Assembly (NCBI RefSeq): GCF_028209395.1 | Contig: NZ_JAQLDQ010000001.1 | Coordinates: 124,001-188,000, forward strand | Origin: Collinsella aerofaciens | Lineage (GTDB): Bacteria > Actinomycetota > Coriobacteriia > Coriobacteriales > Coriobacteriaceae | DNA length: 64,000 nucleotides | Direction of reading: 5' to 3' | Shown: in pieces, positions 8,884 through 17,325 of the stretch | Layout: every line of letters begins with the position of its first letter | How positions within the stretch are numbered: the stretch's first letter is position 1 | The notes under the pieces: generated by a model | What the model saw: the letters and a program-made list of their open reading frames with translations, nothing else | The model's database searches: none | Told to the model about the DNA's origin: nothing | Position numbers and translations under genes: made by a program

Positions 8884-11800
8884 ATGAAAGCGAATTCAGA
8901 AAAAACTAAGCAGAGCAAAAAAGCGACGCGCCGTGTACTGGCAGGCGTTTTGTGCGGAGCTTCCGTTTTGAGCCTGGTACTGTCGCTCGTCATGCCTCCA
9001 ATATCGCAGGCCATTGCCAATGATGCCCAGACGGTTTCTACCGAGGAAACTGTGATGGGGGGGGGTTCCTCAAGTGAGTCTACTGATGTAGACAACACCA
9101 ACAACGGGGATACCGAAAAGCTGAATAGCGGCGATGCCGAGAATGAGGCGAACGAGGATACCGTTGCACCAGACTCGACAGCCGATGACGCGGAGGCCGA
9201 GGGCGCCGCGCAGCCTTCCGACGCACAGACTTCTGATGATGAAAATAGCGACGAAAACGCAATTGCCCCCGCCAGCGTCAGTGACGATGACTATGCCGAG
9301 GTAAATGGTGATGTTTCTGGGAAATTCGGCAGCGGCGGCAAGTTTCAACTGACGGGTCCTGCCTATTCGGATAAGCGGATCACTATCAGCAAAAACACCA
9401 CCATCGATCTTAACGGCAACATGCTCTGTAACCGTTCTGGCGGCTTAGACTCCTTCTTTTTGGTCAAAGAAAGGGCCACACTCACTATCGAGGATTTAAG
9501 CAAAAAAACAAATGATGTATCAAGACCGGTCGATACGGCCAAGACGCCGGCGGGTCAGCTTGCGAGTATGGAGTGGGAAAAGGGAAGCGGCTCTAATAAC
9601 GTCACTCCTAAGAGTCTTACTTACTATGAGACTAAGAGCACGCCCAATACAAATGGACTTGGCACCACCGAGACTACGTACGAGCATGTCGTTACGGGCT
9701 TTGGCGCTATTGATGCAGCATCGGAAAGCGGTTCCGTAAAGTATGTGGTCAACGTTGAAGCGGGCGGCATACTCAATCTCAAGGGCGGCATGATTACCAC
9801 GGCTGCCAACCTGAGTAACGACGGTCATGTGATTTTTTCTCAGGGTACGGTCAAAATCGAGGGCGGTTACGTCACCAACGGCAATGGCGGTGGCTGGGGC
9901 GGTGGCCTGTGCGTAACGGGTGCGAAAGCCAGCCTCGAAATGACAGGCGGAGTGGTCGCGGGAAACAAGGCAGCTTCTGGCGGCGGCATCTATGCTGACA
10001 GAGGAGCCACCTTGAAGCTTACGGGTGGAATCATCTCTGGCAACGCTACGTACGGCGAGGCGGTTGGTCTCGGTGGCGGCATCTTGGTTTCGGGCGGTAG
10101 TGTGACCGTTTCTGGTGGCTACATCACTAACAATAAATACGCCAGGTATTGCGGCATCGATGGCCAGGGTGACCATGGCGGCGGCGGACTTGCTGCCAAT
10201 AACGGCACTCATGTCATCATTTCCGGTGGCCAGATTACTGGCAATTATTCTGATGAAGCTGGCGGCGGCGTTTACGTTACCAATCTTGGCCAACAAAGTA
10301 TGGCATGGCTCGACATTACGGGAGGAAATATTGCCTCTAACGTGAGCTACAAATCTGAGGGTGCTGGCATTCGAGTGGGCCAGAAGGTTGACGCGATGAT
10401 AAGTGGAGCGTCAAAAGATAGCCCAGTCTACATCACTAATAACCACTGCATGTCTCGCTTTGACTGGGGCGGAGGCGGCGTCTTCGTTCAGGGCGATTCG
10501 GATAACGACGCATCTAATGCTGGCAGGCTCTTTGTATACAGCTCGTATATAAGCAGCAATACCGCTGGTGGCTATGGTGGTGGCGTTGCAGTCTGCCCGA
10601 CGGGCAAGACGTTGGTAACGAACACTGAAGGCACGGCAATCTTTGGCAACGCTGACGCTCAAAACGCTAATTCTTACGATAAAAATGACAATAATGGTAA
10701 CCCTCATCTTTCTGGCGGCGGCCACAAGAAGACTCAAGACAAGTACGCCTATAACTCGGTCGATAAAAACGGCGAACATGTTTTTCGTGACAGTGGTCAT
10801 GCCGATTTCTTCCTCGCAGCGGAAGGTCACATAACGCCGGTCGCAGTAGTAACCGGCAAGATGCTTGGCGATATAGACGCCAAGTATTCGGGAAGCATTG
10901 AGCTAACGGATCGCATCACCATCCCCGCCAACGGTGTTGCTCAGGTAAAAAATAGCATCGGTCTGACTTCGGGTGTTAGTGCCACGGATAATACGGCGAC
11001 TGAAGCAGTACAGAAAAATGCGACAACCTTCATCACGGGCAATTATTCCTGGAACCATGGCGGCGGCATCATGTCGAACGGCGACCTGTACTTGGGCGTG
11101 CCTGCGGATACGTATGTCTATCCGAGCCTTAAGCTGAAGGCAACCAAGGCGCTGAAAATGAAAAATAAGCAGACCGAGGAAAGCATAGCGCTCGCCAAAG
11201 ACCAGTTCTCCTTCTCGGTCTACCGTAAGGATTCGGATGGCGCGACGGAGCCCTCTTGGAATGACAAGACATTCAACAGTGGCGGCTGCACCTTGGTCGG
11301 AACCGCCAAGAATGATGCGGACGGTAACATCACCTTTGACCTTGGCGAACAGTTCATTGATAAGACTGTTGAGGCTAACAAGATTACATACTACTTGGTC
11401 GAAAATGCTGGCAATGATCTCGACATCACGTACGACCCAGCCGTGTACAAGATTGTGGTGACGGTTCGGGACAACCAAACGCTACTCATGAAGGTGCCGA
11501 GCAGGGAAAATCCAAACTCGGACGTTCCTCTTTACGTTCACAACTACACGATCACAAGCGTGAGTCCGGGAGATTCAACTAACTCGCTGGAAAAGGACGA
11601 CCAAGGCTATTATTCGATTAACGGCCCCGGCGGGGAAAAGACCTTCACCAACAAGTACACTCCGTACACCTCTACCGGCACCTGGACTCCTAAGGTGACC
11701 AAGGTCGTAAAGGGCGGCGAGATGAAGGAGTTCACGCTCGAGTTTGCGAATAACGCGGACTTCAAAGATGCCACGACGGTTAAGACCGACCCCAAGGGCG

Positions 11801-12294
11801 AGATTCTCACCGCTGCCGACGGCAAGAAGTCTCAGACCCGGAGCTTCGACGAAATTGAGTACAAACTCGATCAACTCGACAAGCTCAAGACCGACTCTAC
11901 TGGCCGTGGCGCCTCCAAGACCTTCACGTACTATGTGCGCGAGAAGGGCGAAAGCTCGACCTATCCGCATTACAAGTTTGATCAGTCTGTCTATAGGTTC
12001 AAGGTTGTGGCAACGGATAACACCAAAGGAAGGATCGACTGTGCGGTGACCTACATGAAGGGAACCGTTGACTCCGATGGCAACTGGAAAGCAGACGTCG
12101 ATGCCGAAGAACAGAACCTCACCGACACCTCCAACCCCACCTTCACCAACACCTACTCCACCTCTTTGCCCCTTTCTGGTATGTCGGGCGTCACTCTGAC
12201 GTACCTTGCCGGCGCGGCGGTGCTTTGCGCTGCTGCGGCCTGGATGCACGTTCGTCGCAAGGCGAGCGCGAAGGGAGGTGAGCGTCGTGAATAA
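8884..12294 (+). CDS. Large sortase-anchored adhesin with beta-helix and pilin-type domains
   Basis: A 1136-residue surface protein. A signal peptide (KKATRR then a hydrophobic run, probable cleavage near residue 45) is followed by an acidic low-complexity linker (about 55-130). A Gly-rich stretch (about 290-600) with repeated GGGIY/GGxVxxN-like units suggests a right-handed beta-helix. Two domains resembling streptococcal Spy0128/FctA isopeptide-linked pilin modules follow (about 750-870 and 940-1085). The C terminus has LPLSG, a hydrophobic span and RRK, a non-canonical LPxTG sorting signal. It is probably the tip or ancillary adhesin of the pilus built with the next two genes. GGGGAGGAG precedes the ATG. 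A G9 tract at 9057-9065 makes it switchable. Confidence 0.85.
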   Translation: MKANSEKTKQSKKATRRVLAGVLCGASVLSLVLSLVMPPISQAIANDAQTVSTEETVMGGGSSSESTDVDNTNNGDTEKLNSGDAENEANEDTVAPDSTADDAEAEGAAQPSDAQTSDDENSDENAIAPASVSDDDYAEVNGDVSGKFGSGGKFQLTGPAYSDKRITISKNTTIDLNGNMLCNRSGGLDSFFLVKERATLTIEDLSKKTNDVSRPVDTAKTPAGQLASMEWEKGSGSNNVTPKSLTYYETKSTPNTNGLGTTETTYEHVVTGFGAIDAASESGSVKYVVNVEAGGILNLKGGMITTAANLSNDGHVIFSQGTVKIEGGYVTNGNGGGWGGGLCVTGAKASLEMTGGVVAGNKAASGGGIYADRGATLKLTGGIISGNATYGEAVGLGGGILVSGGSVTVSGGYITNNKYARYCGIDGQGDHGGGGLAANNGTHVIISGGQITGNYSDEAGGGVYVTNLGQQSMAWLDITGGNIASNVSYKSEGAGIRVGQKVDAMISGASKDSPVYITNNHCMSRFDWGGGGVFVQGDSDNDASNAGRLFVYSSYISSNTAGGYGGGVAVCPTGKTLVTNTEGTAIFGNADAQNANSYDKNDNNGNPHLSGGGHKKTQDKYAYNSVDKNGEHVFRDSGHADFFLAAEGHITPVAVVTGKMLGDIDAKYSGSIELTDRITIPANGVAQVKNSIGLTSGVSATDNTATEAVQKNATTFITGNYSWNHGGGIMSNGDLYLGVPADTYVYPSLKLKATKALKMKNKQTEESIALAKDQFSFSVYRKDSDGATEPSWNDKTFNSGGCTLVGTAKNDADGNITFDLGEQFIDKTVEANKITYYLVENAGNDLDITYDPAVYKIVVTVRDNQTLLMKVPSRENPNSDVPLYVHNYTITSVSPGDSTNSLEKDDQGYYSINGPGGEKTFTNKYTPYTSTGTWTPKVTKVVKGGEMKEFTLEFANNADFKDATTVKTDPKGEILTAADGKKSQTRSFDEIEYKLDQLDKLKTDSTGRGASKTFTYYVREKGESSTYPHYKFDQSVYRFKVVATDNTKGRIDCAVTYMKGTVDSDGNWKADVDAEEQNLTDTSNPTFTNTYSTSLPLSGMSGVTLTYLAGAAVLCAAAAWMHVRRKASAKGGERRE
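9057..9065 (+). repeat. G9 homopolymer in the adhesin coding sequence
   Basis: Nine G in a row fall at codons 58-61, just after the signal peptide. Gaining one G gives a TGA seven codons after the ATG that opens the tract; losing one gives a TAG within eleven codons. Any single-base slip therefore abolishes the remaining 1070 residues. Confidence 0.8.
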
Positions 12295-13957
12295 GAAAGT
12301 TTGCTCCTTCCCGATCTTGTTTGCGCTGCTTGCCCTCTTGATCGGCACCTGCGCGGTTGTGTTCCCCGCATCCGCGCAGGCCGCGCCGAGCGCGACCGGA
12401 TCCATCACGGTGAGCGGCACCGTGGCGCGCAGCTACGATGCCTACCAGATCTTTAGCGCCAACGTTATCGACGACAACGGCGACGCCAAGATTGCTACCG
12501 ACCTCGCCTGGGCAAGCGACGCCGCGCGCGATGCCGTGTTGCCTGTGCTGCACAGCGCCGGTATGCCCAATTCCCAGACCACCGCGCAGGAAGCTGCCGA
12601 GTGGCTCAACACCGATTCCCACCTTACGGGCGCGCTGAGCGCACAGCTCGCTCGTTCCCTCCAGAGTTCTGGCGCCGTGTTCGTGGCCCTTAACGCGGGT
12701 ACGGCGGCCGAGCTGCCCTGCGGCTACTGGCTCATCGTCGCCGACGACGACGCCATCGCCCAGGGCGAGGCCGGCACCGCGCCGATCATGGCCCTGGTCG
12801 GCGGCAGCGCCGTCACCGTCAAGCCCAAGGCCGCGACCCCCAAGGTGTCCAAGCACGTGCTGGAGGACAGCACCGCCGCCTGGCAGAAGGCCGCCGACGC
12901 CACGGTCGCCGACGACCTGTACTGGCGCCTCTCTGCCACGGTCCCGGCGGGTCTTGCTGCCTACGACACCTATACGGTGCGGTTCGTCGACACCATGAGC
13001 GCGGGGCTCGACCCCTCCAAGGTGGCCGCGAGCATGCGCGTGTACGTGGCGGCGGGCGCGGACGGCGGCTTTGACGCGGTCCAGACCGGCAAGGACGGCC
13101 GCGCCGGCACCGAGCCCGCGAAGGGCTGGACCGACATCACGGCCCAGTGCGCCACCAAGGTAGCGGCCGACGGCAAGACCTTCACCGTGCGCACCGGCGA
13201 CCTGATCGCCGCGCTCGGCGGGGCCGATGCCTTCACCGTGGGCGCCCGCGTGGTCGCCGTGTACAACGCGCCGCTCAACAGCGCATGCAACCACGGCATC
13301 GCGAAGGGCAACCCCAACGAGGTTTACCTGCACTACCCGCGCTCTCCCTTTGCCGACCAGTCCGGTGACGCCGGCTTTACCCGCACGCCGAGCGACGACG
13401 CGTGTGCCTACACCTGGGATCTCGCGCTCACCAAGCGCGGCAGCGACGGCGACAAGCCGCTTGCTGGGGCGGTCCTGAGCATCGCCGACGACCGCGGTCG
13501 CACACTGGCGGCCGACAGCACGTGGGATGCGCAAGGTAAGGCCACCGTCACCACGGGCGAGGACGGCCGCGTGACCGTCTCGGGCGTGGACTCGGGCAAG
13601 CTGGAGGTCCGTGAGCTCAAGGCGCCCAAGGGCTACACCGCCTTTGAGGGCACGCGCTCCGTGACGGTCAAGGCCGAGGGCCTGGACGTCGACCAGGTGG
13701 CCGCCGCCAAGCCCAAGCTCACCATCACTGCCGAGTCGCCCCTGCGCGCCGACAGCGCGGACGGGTCGACGGGCAGCCTGGAGGCGTCGCTCATTAACAC
13801 GCCCACCGGCACACCCCCTAGCATTACCACCGGAGGCTTTATGCCCTCGACAGGAGATAGAACGTTGGTGTTGGTGACGGCTTTGGTCGTCATCGGAGTA
13901 GTGGCTATTGTCGTCGCGCTCGTCATCAAGCGGGGAGGAGGTCGCCATGATAAATAA
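12287..13957 (+). CDS. Sortase-anchored minor pilin / fimbrial isopeptide protein
   Basis: A 556-residue secreted protein. A signal peptide (NKK then a hydrophobic core ending ASAQAA) is followed by a domain with AYQIF near the start, similar to the same region of the next gene. A Cna_B/SpaA-like domain (about 385-470) has the E-box-like segment KLEVRELKAPKGY. The C terminus is MPSTG (residue 519), a hydrophobic helix and KRGGGR, a variant sorting signal. The start is taken as GTG 12287, which follows GGGAGGTGA and overlaps the adhesin gene by eight bases, implying translational coupling; an in-frame upstream start would extend deep into the adhesin gene. Confidence 0.85.
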   Translation: MNKKVCSFPILFALLALLIGTCAVVFPASAQAAPSATGSITVSGTVARSYDAYQIFSANVIDDNGDAKIATDLAWASDAARDAVLPVLHSAGMPNSQTTAQEAAEWLNTDSHLTGALSAQLARSLQSSGAVFVALNAGTAAELPCGYWLIVADDDAIAQGEAGTAPIMALVGGSAVTVKPKAATPKVSKHVLEDSTAAWQKAADATVADDLYWRLSATVPAGLAAYDTYTVRFVDTMSAGLDPSKVAASMRVYVAAGADGGFDAVQTGKDGRAGTEPAKGWTDITAQCATKVAADGKTFTVRTGDLIAALGGADAFTVGARVVAVYNAPLNSACNHGIAKGNPNEVYLHYPRSPFADQSGDAGFTRTPSDDACAYTWDLALTKRGSDGDKPLAGAVLSIADDRGRTLAADSTWDAQGKATVTTGEDGRVTVSGVDSGKLEVRELKAPKGYTAFEGTRSVTVKAEGLDVDQVAAAKPKLTITAESPLRADSADGSTGSLEASLINTPTGTPPSITTGGFMPSTGDRTLVLVTALVVIGVVAIVVALVIKRGGGRHDK

Positions 13958-14003
13958 TTGTCCCCCCCCCTGCTCAATGGCGTACTGCCTCCGTAGCGAT
14001 TAG
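13947..14003 (+). other. 18-codon mini-ORF containing a C9 tract
   Basis: An ATG inside the end of the minor pilin gene is preceded by a strong GAGGAGG and opens a frame of 18 codons, crossing nine consecutive C (13962-13970). Shifting the tract by one base gives frames of 16 or 29 codons, none long enough for a protein. It could be a short leader peptide whose translation affects the downstream pilin gene, or debris of a lost gene. Confidence 0.35.
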
Positions 14004-14077
14004 AGCGCAGGGAAATGAGCCTGCTGACTTTTGGTGATGACAAGAATTAAAGCAACCTCCAAGAAAGAGGTCCCAAC

Positions 14078-15724
14078 ATGAAAACAACCAAGAACATCGC
14101 ACGCCTGGCAGTAACCGCCGGCCTCACCGCAGCCCTGAGCTTCGGCGGAGTCATGGCCCCGGTGACCATGGCGTTTGCTGAGGGTGACAATACGATTACA
14201 ATCTCGCAGGCCGACAAGAACGGCACGACCAAGTTTAAGGCGTATCAGATCTTTAGGGCCAAGGTTGTGGACCAGAACGAATCCAAGGTCGCCTCGGACA
14301 TTAATTGGGCGAACGATGAGACGGAGAAGGCCGTCATCGGTGTTCTCAAGCAGGTCGCGGCCCCCAATATCAACGACTCCTCGACCGCCGAGGACGTCGC
14401 GGACTACCTCGCCCAGAACGTGCGGGACACCACTGACAAGACCTGTGTGAAAAACAGCGACCTGCTCTACAAGATCGCGGACGCCGTGGCCAAGAATTCC
14501 ACCCAGACGGGCACTTCTTTCGATGCCGGCACAACCTTTACCGCTCCGAGCAACGGCTACTACCTCTTTGTGACCGACGTGCTGGACGCCTCTAAGCCCA
14601 ACACCGGTACCTCGCCCATCTTTGCCCTCGTTGGTGGCAAGTCCGTGACCGTTACCGAGAAGACCAGCATTCCTACCGTGACCAAGAAGGTCAAGGACAA
14701 CAAGTCGAACAGCAACTGGGCGGACAAGGCCGATTCGCAGATGGGCCAGAACGTGAACTACCAGCTTACCGGCACTGTTGCTGACAACGTTGCGTCCTTT
14801 AGCGCGTACAAGTATGAGTTCTACGACGAACTGTCCGCCGGCCTGACCGCAGACGAAGGCAGCATCAAGGTTTACGCCGGGACGGATCGTGATACTGCAA
14901 CTGCGATCGCGGCAGACAACAACTACACTGCTGACGTCACCGCCGACGCAACCACCGGCAAGTCGACCCTGACTGTCAAGTTCACCGACCTCAAGACCGC
15001 CGTGGCCGATCTCTCCGCGCAGACGAAGATTTATGTCGAGTATACCGCCAAGCTCGACCCCAAAAAGGACGCCAATATCGTCGTGGGCGGCAACGGCAAC
15101 GAGAACACCGTCAAGCTCGTTTACTCCAACAACCCCATGGCAGAGGGTACCGGCACCTCCGTGTCCGATACCGTGCGCGACTACACCTACGCGCTCAAGC
15201 TCATCAAGGAGGATTCTGCCAAGGAAACCATTAAGCTCGAGGGAGTAAGGTTCTCCATCCAAGCCACCGAACCCGACGATTCCAACTCCAAGGGCCTGTA
15301 CGTCCAAGAAGATGGCTCGCTTGGGCCCAACGAGCATGAGTTCACGACTGATAAAAACGGCGAGATTAACGTCAAGGGCCTTGACGCCGGCACCTACACC
15401 GTCAAGGAGACCCATGCCCTCGACGTCTATAACACCCTGCCCAAATTTACCTTGACCATCTCCGCGTCCGGTCTTAACCAGGACGAGGGCAATAACACCC
15501 TGACCGTCAGCGCGACCAAGGGCGAATCCGACCTCGTCCTCGATCCGGTCGGCAACGGCGGCACCGTCACCCTTACCGTCAAGAACAAGAAGGGCTCCGG
15601 CCTTCCCCTCACTGGCCTTAACGGCGTGACCTTCACCTGGATCGCTGGTGGCGCGGTGCTGTGCATCGGCGTGGCGCACCTCATCCGCAGCCGTAAGCAG
15701 GCTGAGGAGTCCGAGCAGGAGTAA
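14078..15724 (+). CDS. Sortase-anchored major pilin / isopeptide-forming fimbrial protein
   Basis: A 548-residue secreted protein. After a signal peptide (cleavage near MAFAEG, residue 30) comes a domain containing KAYQIFRAKVV that parallels the minor pilin. A second segment starts TVTKKVKD (about 205) with lysines that could act in pilin cross-linking. A Cna_B-type domain (about 385-465) holds the E-box GTYTVKETHA. The sorting signal is LPLTG (residue 509), a hydrophobic helix and RSRK. The domain plan fits backbone pilins polymerised by class C sortase. AAAGAGG precedes the ATG. A strong terminator at 15826 ends the three-gene unit. Confidence 0.88.
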   Translation: MKTTKNIARLAVTAGLTAALSFGGVMAPVTMAFAEGDNTITISQADKNGTTKFKAYQIFRAKVVDQNESKVASDINWANDETEKAVIGVLKQVAAPNINDSSTAEDVADYLAQNVRDTTDKTCVKNSDLLYKIADAVAKNSTQTGTSFDAGTTFTAPSNGYYLFVTDVLDASKPNTGTSPIFALVGGKSVTVTEKTSIPTVTKKVKDNKSNSNWADKADSQMGQNVNYQLTGTVADNVASFSAYKYEFYDELSAGLTADEGSIKVYAGTDRDTATAIAADNNYTADVTADATTGKSTLTVKFTDLKTAVADLSAQTKIYVEYTAKLDPKKDANIVVGGNGNENTVKLVYSNNPMAEGTGTSVSDTVRDYTYALKLIKEDSAKETIKLEGVRFSIQATEPDDSNSKGLYVQEDGSLGPNEHEFTTDKNGEINVKGLDAGTYTVKETHALDVYNTLPKFTLTISASGLNQDEGNNTLTVSATKGESDLVLDPVGNGGTVTLTVKNKKGSGLPLTGLNGVTFTWIAGGAVLCIGVAHLIRSRKQAEESEQE

Positions 15725-15825
15725 CGCTCGCTCACCCATCCCTTTGGCAGGTGGGATGTGATGGCCATGAGACTTGCGGACACTTTTCTCGTCCATTGAC
15801 GTTCTTGCTTTGCCATTCTCTTTTT

Positions 15826-15862
15826 GGGGCAGACTCCGCACTGGAGTTTGCCCCGTTTTTTT
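15826..15862 (+). terminator. Intrinsic terminator of the pilin operon
   Basis: GGGGCAGACTCC (15826-15837) pairs with GGAGTTTGCCCC (15843-15854), 12 bp with one G-U, followed by seven T. Confidence 0.9.
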
Positions 15863-16198
15863 GGATAACGCAGCCAGCCTCCATCGTCCGATGCGGGCGT
15901 TCGTCATCGCGTTTCTTGACTCGTATGAGGTTCGGATTAAGGTCCGTAGGCGCACGCGCAGTGCGGGCGTTAGAAGGCATTTGCGCCGCAACAAGCGCAA
16001 ATAAGAATGCCCGGGGGTCGGATCCCGGGCATTTAACAAAACCAGAAAACTAGGCCGCCCGCGCTCTCGTACACTTACGCGGGGTGCGTCGTTTTCTATT
16101 GACATTGTATCCCGAATCGCCCAGTCGATTCGGGACATTTTGAAAACGCAAATGTAGGCTTAGGCACGAACGGTATCTCTTTAATTCCGAAAATTATG
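15863..16198. other. Intergenic region with two extra hairpins
   Basis: AATGCCCGGG (16006-16015) pairs with CCCGGGCATT (16024-16033), and TCCCGAATCG (16110-16119) pairs with CGATTCGGGA (16126-16135). Both are perfect 10-bp stems. Neither has a strong T run, although CATTTT follows the second. No gene is apparent between the pilin terminator and the winged-helix gene. Confidence 0.5.
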
Positions 16199-16222
16199 TA
16201 TAATTCCAATACAAACTGGAAT
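16199..16222 (+). promoter_or_regulatory. -10 box and inverted repeat ahead of the winged-helix gene
   Basis: TATAAT at 16199-16204 overlaps the inverted repeat ATTCCA (16203-16208) and TGGAAT (16217-16222). I see no good -35 box. The position suits autoregulation by the winged-helix product, as is typical of antitoxins. Confidence 0.4.
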
Positions 16223-16234
16223 CGAACGAAAACA

Positions 16235-17203
16235 ATGGAAATGAACGAAGCACTAATCTACTTACAAGAAGCACTAGGCCTTTCCGCCAAGACCAAAACT
16301 TGGCCTGGATCCGCACACTTGCCGCTGCATCTGCGGACGATTGAAGTCTGCGCTGTTGACGCAAGCGGTTTTTCGTTTTTGCTTGCAAGCTTGCCTACTG
16401 GCGTCGGGCTTCCCGAGGCTAAGAGAGTCTATAGTCAGCTAGCCTTGCGCGCGGAGACTCCTGTTGTCGTTTCGTTTCCTGATGCCGATGCACGTCAGCG
16501 CAAAGCATTGGTTGCACAAGGGATTCCGTTTGTTTGCCCCGGTAGACAGGCTTTTCTTCCATTTATGGGCACAGCTTGCACGGAGAGGGGCGGTGCCCGG
16601 TTTCATAATCACGCGACCAAGATGTCACCCAACGCACAGGCTGCCGCAATCTGGGGAGCAGCCCAGGAGCCATATCGTCCCTATGACCTTTGTCGTGCGC
16701 TTGGGATCTCGGCAAGCCGCGCAAGTGAGGCTATAACCGAGCTTGTTGACAGGGGGCTCGCGAGGCGCGAGCGTTTCGAGCGACGTGTCGTCGTGTTCCC
16801 TGTTGCCGTTGATCTTCTGCTCAGTGAGCACATGGCAGAGCTCTCCTCGCCTGTCTCGAAGGTCTTTTTTGCAAGGAAGACGCCGCAGATCGACTATCTT
16901 GTTGACGCCGGGGAGACGGCGCTCGCCGCGCGTTCGATGCTCGCTGCGCCGGGCATGGAACAAAAGGCCGTCTTAAGAAGTACATGGCGTCAACTGAGCG
17001 ACCTCGAAGTCGCAGACGGGGAGTTGCCGGATAACGAGACGGCGATGATCCAAGTGTGGCGCTATGCGCCTGTGTTTGCCGACTCCTCCTGCGTCGATGA
17101 CATTTCGCTTGCGCTATCTTTGGCGGCAATCGACGATGAGCGAATTCAGCTCGAAGTCGATCGCATGTTTGGAAAGGAATATCCATGGCAAGAAGCGCTG
17201 TAG
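16235..17203 (+). CDS. Winged-helix protein, probable AbiEi-like antitoxin of a type IV-like pair
   Basis: A 322-residue protein with no signal peptide. The N-terminal half ends with GIPFVCPGRQAFLPF, followed at about residue 130-185 by a MarR-like winged helix (MSPNAQAAAIW then LCRALGISASRASEAITEL, VDRGLARR). The C-terminal part ends with the VDDISLALSLAAIDDERIQ pattern. This layout matches a family I associate with AbiEi-type antitoxins encoded just before a nucleotidyltransferase toxin; that link is recollection plus inference. The start is the ATG at 16235, since the upstream in-frame ATG at 16196 overlaps the -10 box; 16241 is also possible. The expected partner is reduced to a 14-codon stub at 17185. 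It separates the pilins from their sortase. Confidence 0.55.
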   Translation: MEMNEALIYLQEALGLSAKTKTWPGSAHLPLHLRTIEVCAVDASGFSFLLASLPTGVGLPEAKRVYSQLALRAETPVVVSFPDADARQRKALVAQGIPFVCPGRQAFLPFMGTACTERGGARFHNHATKMSPNAQAAAIWGAAQEPYRPYDLCRALGISASRASEAITELVDRGLARRERFERRVVVFPVAVDLLLSEHMAELSSPVSKVFFARKTPQIDYLVDAGETALAARSMLAAPGMEQKAVLRSTWRQLSDLEVADGELPDNETAMIQVWRYAPVFADSSCVDDISLALSLAAIDDERIQLEVDRMFGKEYPWQEAL

Positions 17204-17229
17204 AAGGTCTCCAAGAATTCGAACCGTAG
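17185..17229 (+). pseudogene. 14-codon stub, possible remnant of an AbiEii-like toxin gene
   Basis: An ATG with a strong GGAAAGGAATATCC site overlaps the end of the winged-helix gene by 19 bases and encodes MARSAVEGLQEFEP before a stop. This resembles the opening of the nucleotidyltransferase partner that normally overlaps this kind of antitoxin gene. No continuation is found in any frame in the next 100 bp, so the rest appears deleted. Confidence 0.4.
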
Positions 17230-17325
17230 GCGGCGTTTCGGTCCTAGCTGCGTTGTCCGGCGCATGAGCTCGCTAATCGGCTATTATTTGTTTAGACAAC
17301 CTGAGCTGTAGAGGAGTGACCGGCG

